From Terriglobus roseus (GTDB taxonomy: Bacteria; Acidobacteriota; Terriglobia; Terriglobales; Acidobacteriaceae): a stretch of 64,000 bases of DNA. The notes beneath the pieces are model-generated. The model saw nothing but the letters and a program-made list of their open reading frames with translations, had not been told where the DNA came from and did no database searches. Within the stretch, counting starts at the first letter, position 1. Each line of letters opens with the position of its first letter. The stretch covers positions 3,100,001-3,164,000 of the forward strand of contig NZ_LT629690.1 in NCBI RefSeq assembly GCF_900102185.1, read 5' to 3'. The translations under genes were made by a program, and so were the position numbers. Shown here piece after piece: positions 24,187 to 33,347 of this stretch.

Positions 24187-25755
24187 TTAATGCGATGCCG
24201 TGCGCATTCCGTAATCGAGTGCTGCTTTGGGGATGCCGGGCATCAAGTTGCGCAAACCTAAGGTGAGTTCGTGCATGGGTTGCTCCGATGCCTGTTGCAA
24301 CGGGCCGTGTCCCTGCACTTCGCGATAGAGCGTTTCCAGCTTCTTCGCGGTGTCGCGGTCAAAGCCTTCGCTGAGGAAGACACCGCCGCCTGCATCCAGC
24401 GAGAGCCAAACGTCGCCCTCTTCCGTGCTGAAGAGGAGATGATCGTCGTCGCCGTTGGGGATTTCCACCTGCTTCAACGAACGATATTTGCGTGGAAGCT
24501 GGCTGGCGTAAATCTTCAGGAACGAACGCGCAGAATCCTGATTCTTCCACTGCGAGTAATACACGATGCCGATGGAGGAAGGCGATGCCTTATCTGCACC
24601 CGTCTTCTTCTGCGCTGCGTAGTAGATGCCGCCGTTCCATGCGACTGCGAGCGGGTCAGCCATGGCGCGGCCACCGAAGAGTTCGGTGATGATGCGAACG
24701 TCGAGTTCGCCCATGACGCCTACGTCATACGGGTCCCAATCCTTGTCGAGCAACGTATGCACGTTGGGCATGGTGAGCACCGGGACTGGCGTCTTTGCCA
24801 TGTAGACCTCAGGGTGCATGACCTCATGCGACGACGTTGGCGGACGATCGAGCGTGCCGGCGAAGGCTGCGTCTACTCCCTTTGCCTGGAGGATGGCCTG
24901 CTCAAACGCGAGGCCTTGTCCGTATGGGAACAGTAGCGACTCCTGCAATAGCAATGGAGCGCGGGAGAGGACGGGTGAGCCACTGGTGTCTGACGACATT
25001 TCGCGCACGCGTTCGCCGAATTCTGGCGCGTCTTTCAGCGTTTTGCCCATGGGCTGCAGTTCGTAATCGACGAAGACGGCCATGGCCTGGCCTTCCGTGA
25101 CGGACTCGCGCGCGGTGGAGGCTTCATCAAGCTGGATGTGTTCGTTGTCTTCGCGCATGTTTTTGGCAATGGCGGTGGGAGCAGGGCTGCCCCACTTTTC
25201 CAGCTTTACGCGGTCGTCCTGCACAGCGTGTGTGAGTTCATGCGCCAGAACCGGCTTCTGCTCATCGGGCTTGACCCAGTCGAGCATGTTAACGGTGCGC
25301 GTCTTGGGGTCGTAAAAGGCCGCGACCTGTTCCGTGAGCAGGCTTAACAGGAAGGGCTGCAGATGAAAGTCGCGCTCGATGAAGCCGAACTTTTTTAGCA
25401 CCAGTTCGCTACGCTGAAGGCGTTTGGCGCCTTCGTCTTCCTTCATGCGGTCCATCAGCTCTTTGTTGACTTCAGGGCGCGTGAGCAGGCGGCGCTTTAC
25501 CGGGCGGGTTGCCTTCAGGTGCGAATCGGACGCAACGAAACCTATGACCTCGTCGACGCTCTTGAAGAGGTCGGCGGCCTGCGACTTGGTCATGTGCGTG
25601 TCGGCGTCGGTCTGCGGTTTGGCGGTTTGCGTGGGGGGCGGTTCGGGCGTCGGCGGCTGCACCTGTTGGGCATACAACAGGGCCGGGGAAAGAACCACGG
25701 CGATCACGGCGAGCTTCGTCCAGGGGGCACTGCAGGCAGGCTTCAAGTCAGTCAC
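24187..25755 (-). CDS. Exported HExxH-type metalloprotease-like protein
   Basis: 522 residues. GTG start 25755 after CGGAGTT gives an N-terminal signal sequence (LAVIAVVLSPALLYAQQ), then a Pro/Thr-rich linker. PVLAHELTHAVQDDRVKLEK contains the HExxH zinc motif (~residue 175), and a downstream EASTARESVTEGQA may supply the third ligand Glu, which would make it a gluzincin-like protein. The remaining ~300 residues (to RTASH) are not recognised. Secreted or periplasmic. Divergent from ygfZ; the frame continues to 26220 only as antisense of ygfZ. The mtnP gene follows 34 bp downstream. Confidence 0.78.
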   Translation of the reverse strand: MTDLKPACSAPWTKLAVIAVVLSPALLYAQQVQPPTPEPPPTQTAKPQTDADTHMTKSQAADLFKSVDEVIGFVASDSHLKATRPVKRRLLTRPEVNKELMDRMKEDEGAKRLQRSELVLKKFGFIERDFHLQPFLLSLLTEQVAAFYDPKTRTVNMLDWVKPDEQKPVLAHELTHAVQDDRVKLEKWGSPAPTAIAKNMREDNEHIQLDEASTARESVTEGQAMAVFVDYELQPMGKTLKDAPEFGERVREMSSDTSGSPVLSRAPLLLQESLLFPYGQGLAFEQAILQAKGVDAAFAGTLDRPPTSSHEVMHPEVYMAKTPVPVLTMPNVHTLLDKDWDPYDVGVMGELDVRIITELFGGRAMADPLAVAWNGGIYYAAQKKTGADKASPSSIGIVYYSQWKNQDSARSFLKIYASQLPRKYRSLKQVEIPNGDDDHLLFSTEEGDVWLSLDAGGGVFLSEGFDRDTAKKLETLYREVQGHGPLQQASEQPMHELTLGLRNLMPGIPKAALDYGMRTASH

Positions 25756-25803
25756 AACTCCGCGCGTCCGCTGGCGCTCAGGCAGCTTCGCCGTCGCGGA
25801 ACC

Positions 25804-25809
25804 TATAAT
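25804..25809 (+). promoter_or_regulatory. -10 box TATAAT upstream of ygfZ
   Basis: Perfect TATAAT in the 114-bp divergent region, 61 bp before the ygfZ ATG. No matching -35 at the standard distance. Low certainty. Confidence 0.3.
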
Positions 25810-25869
25810 CCAGTGTACGGGCAAGTGGGCCAGTTTGGCCGCATCGAACCGCTTGCCGAAGTGTGCCTT

Positions 25870-26859
25870 ATGCAGGAAATGACGACTCTTAGCGCAGTTG
25901 ACCAACTCCAGGCCTTTCGCACCGGCGCAGGCGTGGCTTCGCTTGCCGCCGGATGGATTGCCGTAACCGGCAGCGACCGCGTGCGGTGGCTGAATGGCAT
26001 GGTGACGAACTCCGTGCAGGCGCTGACGCCCGGCGAAGGTGCGTACAGCTTTTTGCTGAGCGCGCAGGGCCGTATTCAGGGAGACCTGATGATATGGGCC
26101 AAGCCTGATCTTCTGTTGCTGGAGACCGGCCCCGAGCAGGTGGAAAACATTACGGCGCTGCTGGACCGCTTCATCATCATGGACGACGTGGAACTGAGCG
26201 ATGAAACCGCGCGTTGGCACGGCATGCTGGTGGCGGGACCGCAGGCGGCGGAAAAGCTGACCGCAGCCGGTGTTGCCGTGCGTGCGACCAAGCTGTTGAA
26301 GAAGTTGACGGTTCCCTATGCCGGGACGGAGGTGCAGGTTTTATGCACCTACAGCCCGCTGGTGCCGCGTTTTGAGATCTGGTCGCGGGATGCGGCTGTG
26401 CTGGAGCAGTTGCGTGCGGCGCTGGTGCAGGATGGCGCTGTACCATGCGATGCGGAAGGGCTAGAGTTGCTGCGGATTGCCGAAGGCACGCCGCGCTACG
26501 GCAGCGATATCCGCGACCGCGATCTGCCTCAGGAGACGAACCAGACGCGTGCCCTGCACTTTAACAAGGGCTGCTACCTGGGGCAGGAGATTGTGGAACG
26601 CATCCGTTCGCGCGGCAATGTTCACCGCACGTTTACCAGTTTTGCTTTGACTGGTGACGTACCTGCGCCGGGAACGCCGCTGGAGGCGGAAGGAAAGCCG
26701 GTGGGTGAACTGACTTCAGTGGCCAGCTCTGAGATCGACGGCCGACGATTAGCCCTTGGATTTATTCGCCGCGAAGCATTGGATCGCGGCCTTGCGATAA
26801 CCTACGCCGGCGGAGTTGCGGTGCAGGCAAACGCGTTGGAAACTGCCACAACACCTTAA
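25870..26859 (+). CDS. ygfZ: YgfZ/GcvT-family folate-binding protein
   Basis: 329 residues. Member of the GcvT-like tetrahydrofolate-binding proteins that help repair or assemble certain Fe-S clusters. WIAVTGSDRVRWLNGMVTN and LLSAQGRIQGDL make the N-terminal part; the YgfZ signature K-G-C-Y-x-G-Q-E is present in HFNKGCYLGQEIVERI, followed by RRLALGFIRREALDRG in the C-terminal barrel. ATG 25870 used; ATG 25879 is in frame and equally possible. A longer frame to 25519 overlaps the divergent protease gene and is not used. Confidence 0.92.
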   Translation: MQEMTTLSAVDQLQAFRTGAGVASLAAGWIAVTGSDRVRWLNGMVTNSVQALTPGEGAYSFLLSAQGRIQGDLMIWAKPDLLLLETGPEQVENITALLDRFIIMDDVELSDETARWHGMLVAGPQAAEKLTAAGVAVRATKLLKKLTVPYAGTEVQVLCTYSPLVPRFEIWSRDAAVLEQLRAALVQDGAVPCDAEGLELLRIAEGTPRYGSDIRDRDLPQETNQTRALHFNKGCYLGQEIVERIRSRGNVHRTFTSFALTGDVPAPGTPLEAEGKPVGELTSVASSEIDGRRLALGFIRREALDRGLAITYAGGVAVQANALETATTP

Positions 26860-26892
26860 AGATTTTTACGATCCCCGAAAGAGACACGACCC

Positions 26893-27684
26893 ATGTCTGA
26901 GAACGAACAAAATAAGCCTTTCGTGATTAATGACCGTCGCAAATTTCGCATGGACGGCGAACCCGTAGAGCCTCGCCCGGAAGAGCCTGTTGCAGAGACC
27001 ACAGCGCCAGAAGCTGAGGCCGCGACACCGGAACCTACTCCTGCAGTCAACAAGGAGCCCATTCCCTTTCCCGTGCGCGATTCTGCCGCTGCATCGAACT
27101 CGGCACACACGGTAACGCCAGTGCCGGAGCCTGCAGAAGAAGAAGTTGCCGCGGACGCCGCGGCTGGTGAAGAAGAGGTCAAGCTGCCTCCGCCGACCGC
27201 CGAAGAGATGGAGCAGGTACGCGCAGCGTATGAAGCCACGGCGGAACGCATTGAGACGATGATGCGGTCGCAGAATCTGGGCGCGGAGCATCTGCCTCCC
27301 ATGGACTTCTCGCAACTGGTGCAATCCATTTACATGTCAGCCATGATTCAGCTTGGTGCGGGGACGCAGCAGGGTCAGCAGGCGCGTGTGGATCTGCTGG
27401 GTGCGAAGCAGAGCGTGGACATGCTGTCAGTGATTGAAGAGAAGACTGCCGGCAACCTGACGGAGCAGGAAAAGAATCTGCTGAACTCCGCTCTGTTTGA
27501 GCTGCGGATGGGATTCCTGGAGATTACGCAGTTGCTGGCGCGCCAAGCGCAGTCGCGGCAGACCACACCTCCTCCACCGGGAACGCCGTCGGGAGGCGGG
27601 TTTAACGGTGGTGGTGGATTCAGTGGTGGCGGCGGATTTGGTGGTGGTGGTTTCAGCGGCGGCGGACCCAAGATCGTTCGCTAG
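26893..27684 (+). CDS. DUF1844-containing protein with Gly-rich tail
   Basis: 263 residues. An acidic, Pro/Glu/Ala-rich N-terminal half (residues 20-105, disordered) is followed by a helical DUF1844 domain: MDFSQLVQSIYMSAMIQLGAG, then RVDLLGAKQSVDMLSVIEEK and KNLLNSALFELRMGFLEIT. The last ~35 residues are almost only Gly with Phe, Ser and Asn (GGGFNGGGGFSGGGGF). DUF1844 has no established function; it is common in this phylum. ATG start after CGAAAGAGACACGACCC; 34 bp beyond ygfZ, so probably co-transcribed. Confidence 0.82.
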   Translation: MSENEQNKPFVINDRRKFRMDGEPVEPRPEEPVAETTAPEAEAATPEPTPAVNKEPIPFPVRDSAAASNSAHTVTPVPEPAEEEVAADAAAGEEEVKLPPPTAEEMEQVRAAYEATAERIETMMRSQNLGAEHLPPMDFSQLVQSIYMSAMIQLGAGTQQGQQARVDLLGAKQSVDMLSVIEEKTAGNLTEQEKNLLNSALFELRMGFLEITQLLARQAQSRQTTPPPPGTPSGGGFNGGGGFSGGGGFGGGGFSGGGPKIVR

Positions 27685-27779
27685 GGCTGCAACATCCTAT
27701 CTGCATTGATCTTTGTTAGCTGAGAAGGAACGGAACGATCGCCGAGCAAGAGTCAAACGTAATAGCACCCGACGCCGAG

Positions 27780-28589
27780 TTGCTTTTTCTTGGCACAGGC
27801 ACGTCAATGGGCGTGCCTACTTTGGGGTGTCCGTGTGACGTATGTGCGTCGACCGATCCGCGCAACAATCGAACGCGGTCGTCGATTGTATTGCGCTATG
27901 ACGATCCGGAAGGTACGCAGCGGACTGTTCTTGTCGATACCGGGCAGGAGTTCCGCATGCAGGCGCTGCGTTTTGGTGTGAACCACGTAGATGCTGTGCT
28001 GTACACGCATGGCCATGCGGATCACGTTCTCGGCTTTGACGATCTTCGTCCGCTGACCTTTGGCAAAGCTGCAAACATGCCGTTGTATGCGGACGATTCC
28101 ACTGCGGATGTGATCGAACGCATCTTCGATTACACCTTTCGCAAGAAGGATCGTTATCCCACGAGCGCCCGTGTGGACCTGCACCGGTTAAGTGATGAGC
28201 CTGGCACGACGATTGACCTGTTTGGTGCAACGATCGAGCGGATTCCAGTGCTGCATGGGCGGCATGAGATTGCGGGATATCGTTTTGGTTCGCTTGCTTA
28301 TCTGACGGACATGAGCGATCTGCCAGAACAATCGTATGAGCGTCTGCAGGGGCTGGACGTGGTGATTCTGGATGCGCTGCGACGCGAGCCGCATCCGAGC
28401 CACTCGCACCTGGAGAAATCCATTGCGATTGCGCAACGCATTGGGGCGAAACAGACGTACTTCACGCACATTTCGCATGACCTGGATCATGGGCCAACCG
28501 AAGATGAATTGCCTAAGGGCATTCACCTGGCTTATGACGGGTTGCGGCTTCCCTTCCGCATTCATAACAGCAATGAGGCGGCTCAGTGA
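27780..28589 (+). CDS. MBL-fold metallo-hydrolase (PhnP-like phosphodiesterase group)
   Basis: 269 residues. FLGTGTSMGVPTLGCPCDVC is the N-terminal beta-lactamase fold with a CxCxxC zinc-knuckle start as in PhnP; YTHGHADHVLGFDDL is the HxHxDH dinuclear metal site; AYLTDMSDLPE holds the bridging Asp and THISHDLDHGP the last His. Cyclic phosphate or nucleotide diesters are the usual substrates. TTG 27780 is the only canonical start but has no ribosome site; the frame is open to 27720, with AGAAGGAA at 27723-27730 and an ATC codon at 27738 at ideal spacing, so a rare ATC start adding 14 residues is possible. Overlaps ribF by 4 bp. Confidence 0.87.
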   Translation: MLFLGTGTSMGVPTLGCPCDVCASTDPRNNRTRSSIVLRYDDPEGTQRTVLVDTGQEFRMQALRFGVNHVDAVLYTHGHADHVLGFDDLRPLTFGKAANMPLYADDSTADVIERIFDYTFRKKDRYPTSARVDLHRLSDEPGTTIDLFGATIERIPVLHGRHEIAGYRFGSLAYLTDMSDLPEQSYERLQGLDVVILDALRREPHPSHSHLEKSIAIAQRIGAKQTYFTHISHDLDHGPTEDELPKGIHLAYDGLRLPFRIHNSNEAAQ

Positions 28590-29554
28590 ACATCTATCGC
28601 AGCCTTGCGGAAGTGCCCGCTGACCTTGGGCCAACGGTTGTAACCATTGGCAATTTTGATGGTGTTCATTGCGGCCATCAGACGGTGATTCGCGAAGTAA
28701 TTGCGCGGGCACGCGCGTTGAACGCGAAGGCCGTGCTGGTGACACTTGATCCTCACCCCACGCGCGTACTGCGACCCGAACGCAAGCTGCAACTGATTAC
28801 GCCTACTGACGTGAAGCTGGAGTTGCTGGAAAAGACGGGGTTGGACGCTGTGTTGCTGCTGCCCTTTACGCGCGAATTTGCTGCGACCAGTGCGAAGGAT
28901 TTCTGCACCGCGGTACTGCACGATACGCTGCATGCCGTGGAAGTGCACGAAGGCGAGAACTTTCGCTTTGGCTCAGGCGCGGCGGGAGATACACATTCGC
29001 TGGAAGCGTTGGGCCAGACGCTGGGCTTCACGGCAAAGACATTTGCGGCGATTGAGTCAGGCCGCACTAGCATCTCTTCCAGCCGCATTCGTCATGCTGT
29101 TGCAGAGGGCGATATGGCTGCGACGCGACACATGTTGGGTCGTGAATTCTTTGTGGATTCGACGCCTGCGCGTGGTCGAGGCTATGGCACGAAGTATGCC
29201 GTGCCGACGATTAACCTTGCCGCGTATGACGATCTGTTGCCTGCGCATGGTGTGTACATCACCGATCTGCGGATTGGTTCCGGCGACGATGCCATCACGT
29301 TTGAGGGTGTAACGAACATTGGCAATCGGCCTACGTTTGGTGCGGATTCGTTTGCTGTGGAGACGTATCTTCTGCGCTTTCATCCAGTCGATCTGACGGA
29401 AGAGACGCCGCTGCGCATGGCGTTTCATAAGCGACTTCGCAGTGAGCAGAAGTTTGCCGATCCTAATGCGCTGAAAACGCAAATCTTCAAGGATGTGGCG
29501 CGCGCAGAGCGATGGTTTGCCCTGCGGCGCGCTTTATCCAACAGAGCAAACTAG
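28586..29554 (+). CDS. ribF: Bifunctional riboflavin kinase / FAD synthetase
   Basis: 322 residues, standard RibF length. N-terminal FMN adenylyltransferase domain: VVTIGNFDGVHCGHQTVI (GxFDGxHxGH nucleotidyl-transfer motif), LVTLDPHPTRVL, LLPFTREFAATSAKDFC, and SSSRIRHAVAEGD. C-terminal riboflavin kinase: GRGYGTKYAVPTINLAAY (PTxN motif), GVTNIGNRPTFG, and VETYLLRF. It converts riboflavin to FMN and FAD. GTG start overlaps the preceding stop (GTGA). Its own TAG stop shares the palindrome CTAG (29551-29554) with the stop of the opposite gene. Confidence 0.95.
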   Translation: MNIYRSLAEVPADLGPTVVTIGNFDGVHCGHQTVIREVIARARALNAKAVLVTLDPHPTRVLRPERKLQLITPTDVKLELLEKTGLDAVLLLPFTREFAATSAKDFCTAVLHDTLHAVEVHEGENFRFGSGAAGDTHSLEALGQTLGFTAKTFAAIESGRTSISSSRIRHAVAEGDMAATRHMLGREFFVDSTPARGRGYGTKYAVPTINLAAYDDLLPAHGVYITDLRIGSGDDAITFEGVTNIGNRPTFGADSFAVETYLLRFHPVDLTEETPLRMAFHKRLRSEQKFADPNALKTQIFKDVARAERWFALRRALSNRAN

Positions 29555-30465
29555 AAGATGTTTCGCAAGTATTTGTAATCAATCGCAGCTGCTTCGAGTG
29601 GCGTGTGGCCCGTCATGGGTGGGTCTTGCTCGACGAAGAAATGCTGTACTCCTGCAGTGCGCGCTGCAGCGATCACAGGTTTGTAATCGATGTGGCCTTC
29701 GCCGAGTTGCGTGGGATGGGGCATGCCAGGGCCGCCCATTACAGTGGTGACCTTGGTCGATGCCGGGAAGTCCTTCACGTGGATGACGCGATACCGCTTG
29801 GGAAAGCGACGGAAGTAGTCGACCGGGTTAGCACCCGCTGTGATCATCCATCCGCAATCAAGTTCGAACTGCACCAGCGCTGGATCCGTTTCGGCTAACA
29901 GGATCTCGTAACCCGTCTTGCCGCCGCCCAGATCGCGGAATTCATGTGCGTGGTTGTGATACGCGAACTGAACGCCAGCTTTTTTCGACTGCTCGCCAAT
30001 GTGGTTGGCAAGTTCTGCGATCTTCTTGAAGTCGTCTGCGGTGAGCTTGTTCAACTTGTCCAGAACACCGGCCATGCCTGCGGTGGGCGCCTCCGGCAAC
30101 AGGATGGAGCTTGCGGCGTAAGGTACGCGGAGATCGTTTGCCTGTTGCAGAATTTTGGCGGTGTCTTCAAAGCCGAACTGCAGATGCGCCGCGGGGCACA
30201 TCAGGCCAGTGTCGTCGATCAGCGCGCGCAGTGCCTTGGGAGTGAGTTTCGCAAAGCCGGAGACCTCAACCTCATCGTAGCCAATGGCCTTCACCTGCTT
30301 TAACGTGCCAACGGGATCCTGCGTCAGTGCCGCACCAACGGTGTAGAGTTCCAGCCCGATGGGTTTGCTCTCTGCGGCCCACGCGGTGTTGGACCGTGTT
30401 GCGGAAAGCACAGCCACCGATGCAGCCTGCATCAAGAATGTTCTACGGGAATGTTGGAGCGTCAC
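29551..30465 (-). CDS. Tat-exported sugar phosphate isomerase/epimerase-like TIM-barrel protein
   Basis: 304 residues. The N-terminus HSRRTFLMQAASVAVL is a twin-arginine signal ending near AWA. The rest is the xylose-isomerase-like TIM barrel (AP endonuclease 2 family): IGLELYTVGAAL, IGYDEVEVSGF, AHLQFGFED, QFAYHNHAHEFRDLG (metal-binding His), QFELDCGWMITAG, YRVIHVKDFP (metal ligands) and HFFVEQDPP. Exported members of this family are common in Acidobacteria and Bacteroidetes; substrates are mostly unknown. Tail-to-tail with ribF with a shared stop palindrome. Confidence 0.87.
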   Translation of the reverse strand: MTLQHSRRTFLMQAASVAVLSATRSNTAWAAESKPIGLELYTVGAALTQDPVGTLKQVKAIGYDEVEVSGFAKLTPKALRALIDDTGLMCPAAHLQFGFEDTAKILQQANDLRVPYAASSILLPEAPTAGMAGVLDKLNKLTADDFKKIAELANHIGEQSKKAGVQFAYHNHAHEFRDLGGGKTGYEILLAETDPALVQFELDCGWMITAGANPVDYFRRFPKRYRVIHVKDFPASTKVTTVMGGPGMPHPTQLGEGHIDYKPVIAAARTAGVQHFFVEQDPPMTGHTPLEAAAIDYKYLRNIF

Positions 30466-30536
30466 GTTGTAGTCCCCCTCAATTGCGCACCCAATCGTAC
30501 ACGCGGATAGAGAGGAGATGTTCGCTGCCGCATCCG

Positions 30537-33176
30537 TTATCGCGGCGGTGGAGAGCTTCCTTGTGTTGCTGCCGGGCCCTTTTGCAGGAGTGGGCCGCTA
30601 TAAGGTTTGTACGGACCCACTGGTGAGGGGACGTAGCCCTTTGCTGGAGCCGATGGCTTTGCAGGTGTCTTTGTTGCAGGCGCATCATCCGGCATCACGT
30701 CGTTTGAGTTGTCCGGTGGCGTTGTCTGACGAACGACTGGTGCTGGCTTTGCGGCGGGTTTTGCGTTGTCGCCGGAGTCATCCGAGTCATCGTCGGAGTC
30801 ATCGTTGGGAGCGACGGGCTTCTTCACAACTGGCGCAGTTTCTTCCGTTGCGTTGGACGTGGTGGACTCCACGGCCAGCGTCTTCTTCGCGGCGGTTGGG
30901 AACTCTTCGTTGGGCGAGCGTGCGATGGCGACTTTCATGAAGTCGATCCACATGGGCAGCGCGGCTCTTGCACCGGTTTCTTTCTCGCCGAGTGTGCGAT
31001 GCGGATCGTCAAAGCCGATCCATGTGCCGCAGGTGACCGATGGCGAGAAGCCAAGGAACCATGCGTCGGTATAGCTGTTGGTTGTTCCCGTCTTTCCGCC
31101 AAGAGGATGTTTCAATATCGCGCCTGCCTGCGCTGCTGTACCGTACTGCGGCACCGCTTTCAGCAGCGTCATCATGGTGCGTGCTGTCTCAACGCTGATG
31201 ACTTCCTTTACTTGCGGCGACACCTGCTTCAGAGGTAATCCATCTGCCTGAACAATGCGGCGGATGACGTGCGGCTTGATGAGAATGCCATCGTTGGGGA
31301 AGACAGAGTAGGCGCCAACCTGCTCCGATAACTTGATGCCTGCGGAACCGATGGCCACCGGCAAGAACGCGGGGATGTTCGATGTGACGCCGAAGCGGTG
31401 CGCCACTTCAATGACCTTCCTGATGCCAACCTGATTCGCGAGTTTGAGTGCGGGAATGTTTCGCGACTCAGCGAAGGCATTGAGGATGGTCATGGGGCCG
31501 GCGTAGTTGGGCTCGTAGTTATGCGGCGTGTACGGGCCGTTGGGTGTGTAGAAGCTGGTGGGCGCGTCGACGATGATGTCTGTTGGTTTGGTGTGAAGCT
31601 GCTCAACCGCCGTGGTGTACACGTAAGGCTTGAAGCTGGAGCCGGTCTGACGTTCCGACTGCGTAGCGCGATTGAACTGCGACAGATTGAAATCGCGTCC
31701 GCCAACCATGGCGAGTACGTCGCCGTTGGAGTTGTCCATGGCCATCATCGAAGCCTGCGCGCCGGAGTCCTGCTGCAGCGAGGCGTGCATGGTGGCGGTG
31801 CCGCTGGTGGCGTCTTCAATGCGGACGTAGGCGATGTCGCCCTTCTGCAGAAGCTTGTCGCCGTTACCCATGGTGGTCCAGGCCCAGTCGTTCGCGGTCA
31901 TCTCTGCATAGCGTTTGCCGATGCGAACGATGACGCGGCGGGGTGTGGCCTCAATGACCAGCGCGTGGAAGTACGCACCGTTCTCAATGGTGTCAGACCA
32001 GTCGGGGTGCTGATAGCTCTGAAGGTCGCCGCCGCCCTCCAGGATGTTGGTCAGCTTGCCCTTCCATCCATGGCGGCGTTCGTAGGCGGCGACGTTGTCG
32101 AGCACGGCCTTGTTTGCGACTTGCTGTAAGTCGAGGTCCATGGTGGTGTAGACCTTCAGACCTGAACCGTGGACGGCGTCGGCACCGTACTCCTGTTCGA
32201 GCTGGCGTCGTACCTCTTCGACGAAGTAAGGTGCGATGGTGTTTGCGGGCGGCTCAATGTTGAGGCCGAGTGGTGCGGACTTTGCTTCCTGAAACTGCTG
32301 TTCGGTGATGAAGCCGTCGCCGAGCATTTCGCTGAGCACTAGGTTGCGGCGCTTTAGAGCACGATCCGGATGGCGCACCGGCGAGTAGCTGCTGGGCCCC
32401 TTGGGGAGTGCTGCGAGCAACGCAGCCTCAGGCAGCGTGAGTTCCCTTGCCTTCTTGGAGAAATAGTATTCGCTGCCTGCTTCAAACCCGTAGACGCCGC
32501 TGCCTAGGTAGATCTGGTTGGCGTAGAGAGTGAAGATCTGTTCCTTCGTGAAGTGGCGCTCAATTTGAACGGAGAGCAGAATCTCCTGAATCTTGCGGCT
32601 CCATGTCTGATCGAGCGTCAGGAACAGGTTGCGCGCAAGCTGCATGGTGAGTGTGGATGCGCCCTGGCGGCGGCCCTTGGAACGAAGATCGACGTACGCA
32701 GCACCGATGACACGGAACGGATTGATGCCTGCGTTCTTATCGAAGCTCTTGTCTTCGATGGAGATAATCGCGTCATGCAGGACTTTGGGGAAGTCGTTGT
32801 AGGGGACGACAACGCGGCGCTCCAAAGCGAACGATCCGATGGTACGGCCGTGGATGTCGAGCAGTTCGGTCGTGGTCGCCGGGCGGTAATGTTCCAGGTC
32901 TTCCATCTGCGGCAAGTCGGCCGTGTTGACCAGCGTTAGGCCTACCAGCGAGCCGAAGACGGCCGAGCAGCCGAGGAGACTGTAAAAGATGGCGCGGCGT
33001 GCCTTCGCTCGCGTTGGGAAGTACTTGTACCACCAGGTGCGTGCGTAAGGGACGCGCTGAGGTGGCCTGCCACCAGGCTTGTTCTTGGGTTCGGGCGGAC
33101 GCCACGGACCTTTGCCGTTGCCGGGGGCGGACTTTCGGCTCTCAGACGGGTTTTCGCGTGTGAACAGGCTGGGCAC
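30537..33176 (-). CDS. Class A penicillin-binding protein 1a (glycosyltransferase/transpeptidase)
   Basis: About 879 residues. Cytoplasmic Pro-rich N-terminus, one TM helix (AIFYSLLGCSAVFGSLVGLT), then GT51: IISIEDKSFDKNAGIN (catalytic Glu of EDxxF), RQGASTLTMQLARNL, IERHFTKEQIFTLYANQIYLG and AALLAALPKGPSSYSP. The transpeptidase has SSFKP (SxxK, in TGSSFKPYVY), SRN (in AESRNIPALK) and KTGTT (in GGKTGTTNSY). A disordered Asp/Ser/Pro tail of ~130 residues ends it. It polymerises and cross-links murein. GTG 33176 chosen (AGGATT upstream); the frame is open to 33254. Next gene upstream is the CtpA-like protein. Confidence 0.94.
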   Translation of the reverse strand: MPSLFTRENPSESRKSAPGNGKGPWRPPEPKNKPGGRPPQRVPYARTWWYKYFPTRAKARRAIFYSLLGCSAVFGSLVGLTLVNTADLPQMEDLEHYRPATTTELLDIHGRTIGSFALERRVVVPYNDFPKVLHDAIISIEDKSFDKNAGINPFRVIGAAYVDLRSKGRRQGASTLTMQLARNLFLTLDQTWSRKIQEILLSVQIERHFTKEQIFTLYANQIYLGSGVYGFEAGSEYYFSKKARELTLPEAALLAALPKGPSSYSPVRHPDRALKRRNLVLSEMLGDGFITEQQFQEAKSAPLGLNIEPPANTIAPYFVEEVRRQLEQEYGADAVHGSGLKVYTTMDLDLQQVANKAVLDNVAAYERRHGWKGKLTNILEGGGDLQSYQHPDWSDTIENGAYFHALVIEATPRRVIVRIGKRYAEMTANDWAWTTMGNGDKLLQKGDIAYVRIEDATSGTATMHASLQQDSGAQASMMAMDNSNGDVLAMVGGRDFNLSQFNRATQSERQTGSSFKPYVYTTAVEQLHTKPTDIIVDAPTSFYTPNGPYTPHNYEPNYAGPMTILNAFAESRNIPALKLANQVGIRKVIEVAHRFGVTSNIPAFLPVAIGSAGIKLSEQVGAYSVFPNDGILIKPHVIRRIVQADGLPLKQVSPQVKEVISVETARTMMTLLKAVPQYGTAAQAGAILKHPLGGKTGTTNSYTDAWFLGFSPSVTCGTWIGFDDPHRTLGEKETGARAALPMWIDFMKVAIARSPNEEFPTAAKKTLAVESTTSNATEETAPVVKKPVAPNDDSDDDSDDSGDNAKPAAKPAPVVRQTTPPDNSNDVMPDDAPATKTPAKPSAPAKGYVPSPVGPYKPYSGPLLQKGPAATQGSSPPPR

Positions 33177-33253
33177 GGCAATCCTAACGGTAGCACGGAG
33201 CTGCGGGCTGAAATGGCACAAACAGCCACGGCGAAACCGGTCTGCAAACGACA

Positions 33254-33303
33254 AAACGCAGCGCTGCTGGGGACATTCCTGTCTGATGCAGAACGCTGCG
33301 TTT
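33254..33303. repeat. Inverted repeat AAACGCAGCG / CGCTGCGTTT
   Basis: Perfect 10-bp arms, 30-nt loop, between the ctpA-like stop and the pbp1a start. The same stem (AACGCAGCGC) builds the terminator at 42177-42220. Confidence 0.4.
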
Positions 33304-33325
33304 GCGTGTGTCTGACGTGCTGTGG

Positions 33326-33347
33326 AAAGCCGCTTTTAGGCGGCTTT
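33326..33347 (-). terminator. Hairpin overlapping the stop codon of the CtpA-like gene
   Basis: AAAGCCGC (33326-33333) pairs with GCGGCTTT (33340-33347) around TTTTAG; the stop codon TAA is in the loop. The following T stretch is short (TTTCC), so terminator strength is doubtful. Confidence 0.45.

Noticed and set aside
25756-26220. Upstream extension of the HExxH protease gene
   Set aside because: It would overlap ygfZ antisense; the signal peptide and ribosome site place the start at 25755.
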